DNA from: Amycolatopsis circi
Lineage (GTDB): Bacteria; Actinomycetota; Actinomycetes; Mycobacteriales; Pseudonocardiaceae
Direction of reading: 5' to 3'
Length of the DNA stretch: 43,636 nt
Assembly (NCBI RefSeq): GCF_003385235.1
Contig: NZ_PQIA01000078.1
Span: 1 to 43,636 of the forward strand
In this document: positions 30,795 to 39,717 of the stretch, piece by piece
Layout: every line of letters begins with the position of its first letter
How positions within the stretch are numbered: position 1 is the first letter of the stretch
Translations under genes and position numbers: made by a program
The notes under the pieces: generated by a model
What the model saw: only the letters and a program-made list of their open reading frames with translations
Database searches by the model: none
Told to the model about the DNA's origin: nothing

Positions 30795-31775
30795 TCAGAA
30801 CGGGAGGCCGAGGACCGGCAAGCCGATCGCCGAGTCGACCGCCAGCGCGACGAAGACGATCATCAGGTATGTGTTCGACCGGTGGAACAGCGCCATCGGC
30901 TTCGTTTCCTCGCCGCGGTGCACGGCGGCCTGCAGCCGGTGCGCGTAGAAGAGGAACCAGCCGCCGGCGAGGATCGCGAAGGTGGCGTACAGCCAGCTGG
31001 TGACCGGGAGCAGCAGCAGCGTCCAGGCGACCATCACCCACGAGTAGATGACGATCTGCCGCGCCACGTGCTCGGCGGTCGCGACGACCGGGAGCATCGG
31101 CACGCCCGCGCGCTCGTAGTCGTCGCGGTACTTCATGCCCAGCGCCCAGGTGTGCGGCGGCGTCCAGAAGAAGATCACGCCGAACATCACGAACGCGGGC
31201 CACTGCACGGTGCCGGTGACCGCGACCCAGCCGATCAGCACCGGCATGCAGCCCGCGGCTCCGCCCCAGACCACGTTCTGCGACGTCCGCCGCTTGAGGC
31301 CGAGGGTGTAGACGAAGATGTAGAACAGGATGGTCGCGATCGCGAGGACCGCCGCCAGCAGGTTCACCGTGAAGTACAAGACAGCGAACGAGGCGACGCC
31401 CAGGACGAGCCCGAAGATCAGCGCGTTACGCCGCGGCACCGCGTCCTTCACCAGCGGACGCCGCTTGGTGCGGTTCATGACCTTGTCGATGTCGCTGTCG
31501 ATCACGCAGTTGAGCGCGTTCGCGCTGCCCGCGGCCATCGTGCCGCCGATCAGCGTCGCGACCACCAGCCACGGGTTCGGCACCTCGCGCCCGGCGAGGA
31601 ACATCGCGGGGATCGTGGTGACGAGGAGAAGCTCGATCACGCGCGGCTTCGCCAGCGCGGCGTACGCGCCGGCCACCTGGCGGAAGCTTCGCCGGGCCCC
31701 GCGCGGTCGCCCGCCGTCCGGGGGTACGGCGCTGGTGTCTTCACTGCGTCCGTGCGCAGCGTTCACCAACGACAT
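30795..31775 (-). CDS. ctaB: Protoheme IX farnesyltransferase (heme O synthase) CtaB
   Basis: 326-residue UbiA-family membrane enzyme that adds a farnesyl group to heme b to give heme O, the substrate of CtaA. Nine hydrophobic helices. The prenyl-diphosphate motifs are present: NALNCVIDSDIDKVMNRTKR (NxxxDxxxD) in the first loop and KYRDDYERAGVPMLP in the second. ATG at 31775 with GGGAG six bases upstream; a longer frame exists upstream but lacks family similarity. Rv1451 position, divergent from tkt as in mycobacteria. Confidence 0.95.
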   Translation of the reverse strand: MSLVNAAHGRSEDTSAVPPDGGRPRGARRSFRQVAGAYAALAKPRVIELLLVTTIPAMFLAGREVPNPWLVVATLIGGTMAAGSANALNCVIDSDIDKVMNRTKRRPLVKDAVPRRNALIFGLVLGVASFAVLYFTVNLLAAVLAIATILFYIFVYTLGLKRRTSQNVVWGGAAGCMPVLIGWVAVTGTVQWPAFVMFGVIFFWTPPHTWALGMKYRDDYERAGVPMLPVVATAEHVARQIVIYSWVMVAWTLLLLPVTSWLYATFAILAGGWFLFYAHRLQAAVHRGEETKPMALFHRSNTYLMIVFVALAVDSAIGLPVLGLPF

Positions 31776-32215
31776 TTCTCTCCCTGAGTCAGTCCTGGGC
31801 CGGGTGGTACGGAAGAAACAGGTGGTGCTGTGTGAGAACTTCCGTGCCTGGCCCGCGATCGATGTTAGACGTGGCGGACCGGCCCGACGCCCGCGGGTCC
31901 GGGACACGCCCGGCGATGTCTCCTCCGTCACGTCGCCCGCAGAGGGCCCCGATGAGTCGCGAGGGCCCGCGGCGGGTAGCCGGAGACGGACAGGCGGGCA
32001 GGATCACCTCACCCGCGGGGCTGTCGCCCGCGCTCGCGCGCACGCGTACGCACTAGGGTGACAGCGACGGGCCGCTCGCTCCGCCTGCGCAGCGCCGCCA
32101 GCAGGAATATCGTCCCTTCGGGATCGATTGAGACAACTGAGGGCGCACACCGCAGCACCTGAGCGGCACGCACGGAATACAGCCACCACTTCACCGACGC
32201 AGGAGTTCGAGTTCA
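31776..32215. promoter_or_regulatory. Divergent ctaB-tkt intergenic region (440 bp)
   Basis: No convincing gene lies here. It must hold promoters for ctaB (minus) and the pentose-phosphate operon (plus). Candidate -10 elements are TAACAT on the minus strand (complement of 31862-31867) and TAGGGT on the plus strand (32054-32059), neither with a good -35. AGGAG at about 32201-32205 is the tkt ribosome-binding site. A short hairpin with CCC-TTC-GGG lies near 32112-32125 in the presumed tkt leader. Confidence 0.4.
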
Positions 32216-34315
32216 GTGTCCGAAACCTCTAGCAGCGAGACCAACCCCTTGCTCCGGCGCAACGTGCCGGCCGACTGGACCGAGACCGACACCCGCGCCG
32301 TGGACACCGCCCGCGTGCTGGCCGCGGACGCCGTCGAAAATTGCGGCAGCGGGCACCCGGGCACTGCGATGAGCCTGGCGCCGCTGGCGTACACGCTGTT
32401 CCAGCGCACGATGCGGCACGACCCGGCCGACCCGGAGTGGCCCGCCCGCGACCGGTTCGTCCTCTCCGCCGGGCACTCCAGCCTGACCCTCTACATCCAG
32501 CTCTACCTGGCCGGGTTCGGCCTGGAGCTGGAAGACCTCGAGCAGCTGCGCCGCTGGGGCTCCAAGACCCCGGGCCACCCGGAGTACCGGCACACCAAGG
32601 GCGTCGAGACCACCACCGGCCCGCTGGGCCAGGGCCTCGCGAACGGCGTCGGCATGGCGATGGCGGCGCGGCGCGAGCGCGGCCTGCTGGACCCGGACGC
32701 CCCGGCCGGCGAGAGCATCTTCGACCACCACATCTACGTGATCGCCTCCGACGGCGACATCGAAGAGGGCGTCACCTCGGAGGCCTCGTCCATCGCGGGC
32801 CGCCAGCAGCTGGGCAACCTGATCGTCTTCTACGACTCGAACCAGATCTCCATCGAGGACGACACCAACATCGCGCTGTCCGAGGACGTCGCGAAGCGGT
32901 ACGAGGCCTACGGCTGGCACGTGCAGACCGTCGAGGGCGGCGAGGACGTCGTCGCGATCGAGGCGGCCATCAAGGCGGCGCAGGCCGAGACCGAACGGCC
33001 GTCGTTCATCGAACTGCGCACGATCATCGGCTACCCGGCCCCGACGAAGATGAACACCGGCAAGGCGCACGGCGCGGCGCTGGGCGCGGAAGAGGTCGCG
33101 GGCGTCAAGAAGGCACTGGGCTTCGACCCGGAGAAGAACTTCGACGTCGACGACGCGGTTCTCGCGCACACCCGCCAGGCGATCGAGCGCGGCGAGAAGC
33201 AGCGCGCCGAGTGGCAGGAGCGCTTCGAGGCGTGGGCCGCGGCGAACCCGGAGCGCAAGAAGCTGGCCGACCGGCTGTCGACCCGCACGCTGCCCGAGGG
33301 CTTCGCGGACAACCTGCCGTCGTGGGAGCCCGACGCCAAGGGCATCGCCACCCGCAAGGCCTCCGGCGAGGTGCTCAACGCGCTGGCCGAGCCGCTGCCC
33401 GAGCTGTGGGGCGGTTCCGCGGACCTCGCGGAGAGCAACAACACCACCATGAAGGGCGCCGACTCGTTCGGCCCGGCCGCGGCCGGCACCGACATGTGGA
33501 AGACCAACCCGTACGGCCGCACGCTGCACTTCGGCATCCGCGAGCACGCGATGGGCTCGATCCTCAACGGCATCGCGCTGCACGGCGGCACCCGGCCTTA
33601 CGGCGCGACGTTCCTCACCTTCTCCGACTACATGCGCCCGCCGGTCCGGCTCGCCGCGCTGATGAAGGCGCCGGTCATCTACGTGTGGACGCACGACTCG
33701 ATCGGCCTCGGCGAGGACGGCCCGACGCACCAGCCGATCGAGCAGGTCGCCGCGCTGCGCGCGATCCCGGGCCTCAACGTCGTCCGCCCGGCGGACGCCA
33801 ACGAGACCGCGTACGCGTGGAAGGCCGTGCTGGAGGACGTGCACCACCCGTCCGGCTTCGCGCTGACCCGGCAGAACGTGCCGGTGCTGGAGGGCACGAA
33901 CGCCGAGGGCGTCAAGAAGGGCGGCTACGTGCTGGCCGAGGCGTCCAACGGTGCCCCGGAAGTCGTGCTGATCGCGACCGGCTCCGAGGTCCAGCTGGCC
34001 GTCGAGGCGCGCAAGACCCTCGAGGCCGACGGCATCCCGACCAGCGTGGTCTCGATGCCGTGTGTCGAGTGGTTCGACGCGCAGGAGCAGGACTACAAGG
34101 ACGCCGTCCTGCCGCCGACGGTCAAGGCCCGCGTTTCGGTCGAGGCCGGGATCGCGATGCCGTGGCAGCGCTTCACCGGCGACGCCGGCGAGAACGTGTC
34201 GATCGAGCACTACGGCGCCTCGGCCGATGCCGCGACGCTGTTCCGCGAGTTCGGCTTCACCGCCGAGGCCGTGGTCGACGCCGCCCGCCGCTCGATCGCC
34301 AACACCAAGAACTGA
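32216..34315 (+). CDS. tkt: Transketolase
   Basis: 699-residue thiamine-diphosphate enzyme of the non-oxidative pentose phosphate pathway, transferring two-carbon ketol units. Landmarks: substrate His in GSGHPGTAMS, TTGPLGQGLANGVGMA, the ThDP/Mg motif ASDGDIEEGVTSEA with DSNQISI, and in the second domain SADLAESNNT, GIREHAMGSI, and DSIGLGEDGPTHQP; ends with SIEHYGASADAATLFREFGF. GTG start with AGGAG ten bases upstream. First gene of tkt-tal-pgi-zwf-opcA-pgl. Confidence 0.97.
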   Translation: MSETSSSETNPLLRRNVPADWTETDTRAVDTARVLAADAVENCGSGHPGTAMSLAPLAYTLFQRTMRHDPADPEWPARDRFVLSAGHSSLTLYIQLYLAGFGLELEDLEQLRRWGSKTPGHPEYRHTKGVETTTGPLGQGLANGVGMAMAARRERGLLDPDAPAGESIFDHHIYVIASDGDIEEGVTSEASSIAGRQQLGNLIVFYDSNQISIEDDTNIALSEDVAKRYEAYGWHVQTVEGGEDVVAIEAAIKAAQAETERPSFIELRTIIGYPAPTKMNTGKAHGAALGAEEVAGVKKALGFDPEKNFDVDDAVLAHTRQAIERGEKQRAEWQERFEAWAAANPERKKLADRLSTRTLPEGFADNLPSWEPDAKGIATRKASGEVLNALAEPLPELWGGSADLAESNNTTMKGADSFGPAAAGTDMWKTNPYGRTLHFGIREHAMGSILNGIALHGGTRPYGATFLTFSDYMRPPVRLAALMKAPVIYVWTHDSIGLGEDGPTHQPIEQVAALRAIPGLNVVRPADANETAYAWKAVLEDVHHPSGFALTRQNVPVLEGTNAEGVKKGGYVLAEASNGAPEVVLIATGSEVQLAVEARKTLEADGIPTSVVSMPCVEWFDAQEQDYKDAVLPPTVKARVSVEAGIAMPWQRFTGDAGENVSIEHYGASADAATLFREFGFTAEAVVDAARRSIANTKN

Positions 34316-34328
34316 AGGGAGAGCAATC

Positions 34329-35441
34329 ATGAGCACTGATCGGCTCGCGCAGCTGTCCGAAGCAGGCGTCTCGATCTGGCTGGACGACCTTTCGCGGGAG
34401 CGCCTGAACTCGGGCAACCTCGCCGGGCTCATCCGCGACAAGCACGTCGTCGGCGTGACCACCAACCCGACGATCTTCGCGAACGCGCTGTCGAAGGGCG
34501 ATGCCTACGACGAGCAGGTCAACGACCTCGCCGCGCGCGGCGCGGACCTCGACGGCACCGTCCGGGAGCTGACCACCACCGACGTGCGCAACGCCGCGGA
34601 CCTCTTCCGCGACGTGTACAACGCCACGAACGGCGTCGACGGCCGCGTGTCCATCGAGGTGGACCCGCGCCTGGCGAAGGACACCGACAAGACAGTGGCC
34701 GAGGCCAAGGACCTGTGGAAGACCGTCGACCGGCCGAACGTGATGATCAAGATCCCGGCGACCGAAGAGGGCCTGCCCGCGATCACCGCCACGCTCGCCG
34801 AGGGCATCAGCGTCAACGTCACGCTGATCTTCTCCGTCGAGCGCTACGAGGCCGTCATCAAGGCCTTCTTCGCTGGCCTGGAGCAGGCGAAGGCCAACGG
34901 CCACGACCTCAAGGGCATCCACTCGGTCGCGTCGTTCTTCGTGTCCCGTGTGGACAGTGAGGTCGACAAGCGGCTGAACGCGCTCGGCACCGACGAGGCC
35001 AAGGCGCTGCTGGGCGAGGCGGCCATCGCCAACGCGCGGCTCGCGTACTCGGCCTTCGAGAAGCTGTTCGCCACCGACCAGTGGAAGGCGCTCGCCGAGG
35101 CGGGTGCGAACGCGCAGCGTCCGCTGTGGGCCTCCACCGGCGTGAAGGACCCGGCCTACTCCGACACCCGTTACGTCGACCAGCTCGTGGTCAAGGACGT
35201 CGTGAACACGATGCCCGAGAAGACCATGGACTCGGTCGCCGACCACGCCGAGATCACCGGCGACACGGTTTCCGGAAAGGGCGAGCAGGCGCAGGCGATC
35301 TTCGACAAACTGTCCGCGGCCGGCATCGACGTGCCGGACGTGTTCCTGACGCTGGAGACCGAAGGCGTCGAGAAGTTCGAGAAGTCCTGGCAGGAACTGC
35401 TGGACACGGTGACCGGGCAGCTGAACAAAGCGAGGGGCTGA
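34329..35441 (+). CDS. tal: Transaldolase
   Basis: 370 residues of the longer actinobacterial transaldolase class. The Schiff-base lysine is K141 in NVMIKIPATEEG; other family segments are GVTTNPTIFANALSKG, GISVNVTLIFSVERYEAVI and RPLWASTGVKDPAYSDTRYV. It transfers a dihydroxyacetone unit between sugar phosphates. ATG at 34329, 13 bp after tkt, with GGGAGA seven bases upstream. Next gene begins 10 bp after its stop. Confidence 0.96.
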   Translation: MSTDRLAQLSEAGVSIWLDDLSRERLNSGNLAGLIRDKHVVGVTTNPTIFANALSKGDAYDEQVNDLAARGADLDGTVRELTTTDVRNAADLFRDVYNATNGVDGRVSIEVDPRLAKDTDKTVAEAKDLWKTVDRPNVMIKIPATEEGLPAITATLAEGISVNVTLIFSVERYEAVIKAFFAGLEQAKANGHDLKGIHSVASFFVSRVDSEVDKRLNALGTDEAKALLGEAAIANARLAYSAFEKLFATDQWKALAEAGANAQRPLWASTGVKDPAYSDTRYVDQLVVKDVVNTMPEKTMDSVADHAEITGDTVSGKGEQAQAIFDKLSAAGIDVPDVFLTLETEGVEKFEKSWQELLDTVTGQLNKARG

Positions 35442-35451
35442 ACCAGAGACC

Positions 35452-37083
35452 ATGAGCGGGGACGAAACCGGCGTCGTGATCGTCGACGCCGAACTGGCAG
35501 AAAAGGCAGCGCCGCTGGCGCAGCGGCTGGCCGCCGACGGCGCCGCTGCCAAGCTCGCCGCCAAGGACTCCACGCTGTGGGGTCCGGACGCCGAGTCCGA
35601 AGCGTCGATCCGATTGTCCTGGACGACGTTGCACAAGTCGTCGCGTCCGTTGATCGGGGAAATCGAAGCGCTGCGCGCGGAACTGCGCAGCGAGGGCGTG
35701 GACCGCGTGGTGCTCGCCGGCATGGGCGGTTCGTCGCTCGCGCCGGAGGTCATCACCGCCACCGCCGGCGTCCCGCTCACGGTGCTCGACACGACCGACC
35801 CCGGCCAGGTGGCCGACGCGCTCGCGGGCGACCTCGAGCGCACGGTCATCGTGGTGTCGTCGAAGTCCGGCGGCACCGTCGAGACTGACAGCCACCGCCG
35901 GATTTTCGCCAAGGCGTTCGCGGACGCCGGGATCGACGCCGCACGACGGATCGTCGTCGTGACCGATCCCGGCTCCCCGTTCTCCGAACTGGCGGAGAAA
36001 GAGGGCTACCGCAAGACCTTCCTGGCCGACCCGCACGTCGGCGGCCGCTACTCCGCGCTGACCGCGTTCGGCCTCGTGCCTGCCGGTCTCGCGGGCGCGG
36101 ATGTCGCCCGGCTGCTCGACCAGGCCGCTTCGGTGGCGGAAACGCTCGCCGAGGACACCGCTGAGAACCCGGCTGTGCAGTTGGCGGCGGCGTGGGGCGC
36201 GGCGCACGAAGCCGGTGCCGAGAAGGTCGTGTTAGCGGCAACGGATTCCGGCAACTCGAACTATTTGCCTGGTTTCCCGGACTGGGCGGAGCAGCTGATC
36301 GCCGAGTCCACCGGCAAGCTCGGCACCGGCCTGCTGCCGGTGGCCGTCGACGGCCCGGACGCACCCGGGTTCGCCGACCACGGCAAGGATGCGACCGCGG
36401 TCGCGATCGGCGCCCCGGAAGGCGCGGCGCAGATTTCGGTGACCGGCCCGCTCGGCGCGCAGTTCCTGTTGTGGGAGTTCGCGACCGCGCTCGTCGGACG
36501 GCTGATCGGGATCAACCCGTTCGACCAGCCGGACGTCGAAGCGGCCAAGAAGGCGGCCCGCGCGTTGCTGGACGACCCGGAGAAGCTGAAGGGCGGCGAG
36601 GAACCGGCCACTGTGGACGGTGCCGTCGAAGTCTTCGGCAGCGAAGGCGTTGTCACCGAAGGAAAACTCGCCGACATCCTGCGCGCGTTCTTCGGTTCGG
36701 TGGCCGACGGCGGATACATCGCCGTTCAGGCCTACCTCGACCGGCTGGACGACGCGTCGACTTCGTTGCTGCGCGGCGAAATCGCCAAGCGGACCGGCGT
36801 GCAGACCACGTTCGGCTGGGGCCCGCGGTTCCTGCACTCCACCGGGCAGTACCACAAGGGCGGCCACCAGAACGGCAGCTTCCTGCAGATCACCGGCGCC
36901 GTCGAGGACGACCTGTCGGTGCCGGACCGCCCGTACACGCTGGGGCAGCTCCAGCACGCGCAGGCGCTCGGCGACGGCCAGGTCCTCGCCGAGCACGGGC
37001 GTCCGGTGCTGCGGCTGCACCTGACCGACCGCGCCGCCGGGCTCGCCGAGCTTGTGCGGGCAGTGCAGGAGGCCGCTCAGTGA
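35452..37083 (+). CDS. pgi: Glucose-6-phosphate isomerase
   Basis: 543 residues. SIS-domain phosphate-binding segments are visible: LAGMGGSSLAPEVI and VVSSKSGGTVETDSHRR, followed by GGRYSALTAFGLVPAGLAGA and the C-terminal LHSTGQYHKGGHQNGSFLQI. It interconverts glucose-6-phosphate and fructose-6-phosphate and so links glycolysis to the pathway in this operon. This divergent form (no typical N-terminal region of E. coli Pgi) occurs in actinomycete pentose-phosphate operons; it is absent from the M. tuberculosis cluster. The stop overlaps the zwf start as GTGA. Confidence 0.93.
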   Translation: MSGDETGVVIVDAELAEKAAPLAQRLAADGAAAKLAAKDSTLWGPDAESEASIRLSWTTLHKSSRPLIGEIEALRAELRSEGVDRVVLAGMGGSSLAPEVITATAGVPLTVLDTTDPGQVADALAGDLERTVIVVSSKSGGTVETDSHRRIFAKAFADAGIDAARRIVVVTDPGSPFSELAEKEGYRKTFLADPHVGGRYSALTAFGLVPAGLAGADVARLLDQAASVAETLAEDTAENPAVQLAAAWGAAHEAGAEKVVLAATDSGNSNYLPGFPDWAEQLIAESTGKLGTGLLPVAVDGPDAPGFADHGKDATAVAIGAPEGAAQISVTGPLGAQFLLWEFATALVGRLIGINPFDQPDVEAAKKAARALLDDPEKLKGGEEPATVDGAVEVFGSEGVVTEGKLADILRAFFGSVADGGYIAVQAYLDRLDDASTSLLRGEIAKRTGVQTTFGWGPRFLHSTGQYHKGGHQNGSFLQITGAVEDDLSVPDRPYTLGQLQHAQALGDGQVLAEHGRPVLRLHLTDRAAGLAELVRAVQEAAQ

Positions 37084-38606
37084 CCTGGCGCAACCCGCTG
37101 CGGGATCCCCGCGACAAGCGGCTGCCGCGGATCGCCGGGCCGTCGAGCCTGGTGATCTTCGGCGTCACCGGCGACCTGGCGCGCAAGAAGCTCATGCCCG
37201 CCATCTACGACCTCGCGCACCGCGGGCTGCTGCCCGCCGGGTTCTCGCTGGTCGGCTTCGCCCGCCGGGACTGGGAACACCAGGACTTCGGCGAGCTGGT
37301 GCACGATTCGGTGCGGGAGCACGCGCGGACGCCGTTCAAGGAGTCGGTGTGGAACCGGCTCGCCGAAGGAATCCGGTTCGTCCAGGGCACTTTCGACGAC
37401 GACGACGCCTTCGACCGGCTCGCGCAGACCGTGCGCGAACTGGACGAGGAACGCGGCACCGGCGGCAACACGGCGTTCTACCTGTCGATCCCGCCGGGCG
37501 CGTTCCCGGTGGTGACCAAGCAGCTGGCGCGTTCGGGCCTCGCACGGGCCGACGAGAACACCTGGCGGCGCGTGGTCATCGAGAAGCCGTTCGGCCACGA
37601 TCTCAAGAGCGCCAAGGAGCTCAACGCGATCGTGAACGACGTCTTCCCCGAGGAGTCGGTGTTCCGCATCGACCACTACCTCGGCAAGGAGACGGTGCAG
37701 AACATCCTGGCGCTGCGCTTCGCGAACCAGCTGTTCGAGCCGATCTGGAACGCCAACTTCATCGACCACGTGCAGATCACCATGGCCGAGGACATCGGCC
37801 TCGGCGGCCGCGCGGGGTACTACGACGGGATCGGCGCCGCGCGCGACGTCATCCAGAACCACCTGCTGCAGCTGCTCGCCTTCACCGCGATGGACGAACC
37901 GCTGTCGTTCGAGCCGAAGGCTTTGCGCTCGGAGAAGGCCAAGGTGCTGGCGGCGGCCAAGCCGATGCTGCCACTCGACCAGACCACCGCACGCGGGCAA
38001 TACGCGGGCGGCTGGCAGGGCGGCACCAAGGTGCCGGGACTGTTGCAGGAAGCCGGTTTCGCGAAGGATTCGACGACCGAGACCTACGCCGCGGTGACGC
38101 TGGAGGTGCAGAACCGCCGCTGGGCGGGCGTGCCGTTCTACCTGCGCACCGGCAAGCGGCTCGGCCGTCGCGTCACCGAGATCGCGGTCGTGTTCAAGCG
38201 CGCGCCGCACCTGCCGTTCGACTCCACCTCCACCGAGGAACTGGGGCAGAACGCGCTGGTCATCCGCGTGCAGCCGGACGAGGGCATCACGCTGCGGTTC
38301 GGCTCGAAGGTGCCGGGGACCACGATGGAGGTCCGCGACGTCACGATGGACTTCGGCTACGGCCACGCGTTCACCGAATCGTCGCCGGAGGCCTACGAGC
38401 GGCTGATCCTGGACGTGCTGCTGGGCGAGCCGTCGCTGTTCCCGGTGAACGAGGAAGTCGAGCTGTCGTGGGAAATCCTCGACCCGGTGCTGTCGCACTG
38501 GGCGAAGCTCGGCACCGCTCCGGAGCAGTATCCGCCGGGCAGCTGGGGTCCGAAGTCGGCGGACGAAATGATGGAACGTACCGGCAGGCACTGGAGGCGT
38601 CCGTGA
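37080..38606 (+). CDS. zwf: Glucose-6-phosphate 1-dehydrogenase
   Basis: 508 residues. NADP-binding motif GVTGDLARKKLMPAIYDL near the N-terminus and the substrate signature RIDHYLGKE (residues 196-204), with the catalytic His downstream in NFIDHVQITMAED. First oxidative enzyme of the pentose phosphate pathway, giving NADPH and 6-phosphogluconolactone. GTG start overlaps the pgi stop. The final codons HWRRP plus stop are repeated 74 bp later, immediately at the start of opcA (separate entry). Equivalent of Rv1447c zwf2. Confidence 0.97.
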   Translation: MTWRNPLRDPRDKRLPRIAGPSSLVIFGVTGDLARKKLMPAIYDLAHRGLLPAGFSLVGFARRDWEHQDFGELVHDSVREHARTPFKESVWNRLAEGIRFVQGTFDDDDAFDRLAQTVRELDEERGTGGNTAFYLSIPPGAFPVVTKQLARSGLARADENTWRRVVIEKPFGHDLKSAKELNAIVNDVFPEESVFRIDHYLGKETVQNILALRFANQLFEPIWNANFIDHVQITMAEDIGLGGRAGYYDGIGAARDVIQNHLLQLLAFTAMDEPLSFEPKALRSEKAKVLAAAKPMLPLDQTTARGQYAGGWQGGTKVPGLLQEAGFAKDSTTETYAAVTLEVQNRRWAGVPFYLRTGKRLGRRVTEIAVVFKRAPHLPFDSTSTEELGQNALVIRVQPDEGITLRFGSKVPGTTMEVRDVTMDFGYGHAFTESSPEAYERLILDVLLGEPSLFPVNEEVELSWEILDPVLSHWAKLGTAPEQYPPGSWGPKSADEMMERTGRHWRRP

Positions 38607-38680
38607 GTCACAATCGCGAAGCGGACCACGGACGCCGACTGGGTGCGGGTATCCCGCAAAAACACTGGAGGCGTCCGTGA
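38589..38680 (+). repeat. Duplicated zwf-opcA junction with alternative hairpins
   Basis: CACTGGAGGCGTCCGTGA at 38589-38606 (end of zwf) recurs at 38663-38680, where it supplies the ribosome-binding site and GTG of opcA. Without the 74-bp insertion zwf and opcA would overlap by GTGA, like most other pairs in the operon. The insert also carries CACGGACGCC (38627-38636), which can pair with GGCGTCCGTG in either copy: the upstream one (38596-38605) or the downstream one (38670-38679, covering the opcA start). A further GCGGG-TAT-CCCGC hairpin lies at 38646-38658. The seen facts are the repeats; regulation is an inference. Confidence 0.8.
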
Positions 38681-39717
38681 TCATCGACCTGCCGTCGACC
38701 ACGACGTCGGCGCTGAACAAGAAACTGGTGGAGATCCGCGAGCAGGGCGGCCAGGTCGCGCTCGGCCGGGTGCTGACGCTGGTGATCGTCGCGGACGACG
38801 ACGCCAAGCTCGAGGACGCCATCGAGGCCGCGAACGACGCCAGCCGCGAACACCCGTCGCGGGTGATCGTCGTGGCGAAGGGCGCGCGCACGGCCGCGCC
38901 GCGCATAGACGGCCAGATCCGCGTCGGCGGCGACGCCGGCGCGAGCGAGGTCATCGTGCTGCGGCTGTACGGTCCGCTGGCCGCGCAGGGGCAGAGCGCC
39001 GTGGTGCCGCTGCTGCTGCCGGACGCGCCGATCGTCACCTGGTGGCCCGGGGCCGGTCCGAAGGCTCCCGCCGAGGACCCGCTCGGCCAGCTGGCGCAGC
39101 GGCGGATCACCGACTCCGCCGCGGAAAAGAGCCCGATAAGGTCTCTCACCACGCGTGCGAAGTCCTATGTGGAGGGTGACACCGACCTGGCGTGGACCCG
39201 GCTGACCCGCTGGCGGGCGCAGCTGGTGTCGGCGCTGGACCTCCCGCCGTACGAGAAGATCACGAGCGCGACGGTGACCGGCGAGGCCGATTCGCCGTCC
39301 ACCGAACTGCTCGCGGGCTGGCTCGCCGAGTACCTCAAGGCGCCGGTGCACCGGGTCAAAAGCTCGAGCGCACAGGGCATCATCTCGGTGAAGCTGGAGC
39401 GGAAGTCGGGCGCGGTGGAGCTGACGCGGCCGGACGGGCGGGTCGGCACGCTGACCCAGCCGGGCCAGCCGACGCGGCGGATCGCGTTGCAGCGGCGCAG
39501 CAATCCGGAGTGCCTCGTGGAGGAACTGCGGCGGCTCGACCCGGACGAGATCTACGAGGCGGCGCTGCACGGGCTGCACAAGATCGCCGCGTCCAACGGG
39601 TCCAAGCCCGCTGCTGCCAAGGCTTCGACTGCCGCCAAGCCCGCGCCCGCTAAGGCCTCCGCTGCGGCGAAGCCGAAGCCGAGCGGCCGGAAGACGGCGG
39701 AAAAGAGCACCTCATGA
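38677..39717 (+). CDS. opcA: Glucose-6-phosphate dehydrogenase assembly protein OpcA
   Basis: 346 residues. The OpcA core is recognisable in MIIDLPSTTTSALNKKLVEI, VVPLLLPDAPIVTWWPG, AQRRITDSAAE, DTDLAWTRLTRWRAQLVSAL and ECLVEELRRLDPDEIYEAAL. It acts as a positive partner of zwf-encoded dehydrogenase. After residue about 310 a low-complexity Ala/Lys/Pro tail (KPAAAKASTAAKPAPAKAS) resembles histone-H1-like tails and is probably disordered. GTG start at 38677 inside the duplicated junction; its stop overlaps the pgl start (ATGA). Rv1446c position. Confidence 0.95.
   Translation: MIIDLPSTTTSALNKKLVEIREQGGQVALGRVLTLVIVADDDAKLEDAIEAANDASREHPSRVIVVAKGARTAAPRIDGQIRVGGDAGASEVIVLRLYGPLAAQGQSAVVPLLLPDAPIVTWWPGAGPKAPAEDPLGQLAQRRITDSAAEKSPIRSLTTRAKSYVEGDTDLAWTRLTRWRAQLVSALDLPPYEKITSATVTGEADSPSTELLAGWLAEYLKAPVHRVKSSSAQGIISVKLERKSGAVELTRPDGRVGTLTQPGQPTRRIALQRRSNPECLVEELRRLDPDEIYEAALHGLHKIAASNGSKPAAAKASTAAKPAPAKASAAAKPKPSGRKTAEKSTS

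Noticed and set aside
28977..31787. Very long open frame on the plus strand opposite helD and ctaB
   Set aside because: It mirrors two well-supported minus-strand genes and its translation is Arg/Gln/Val-rich low-complexity, the normal antisense by-product of high GC.
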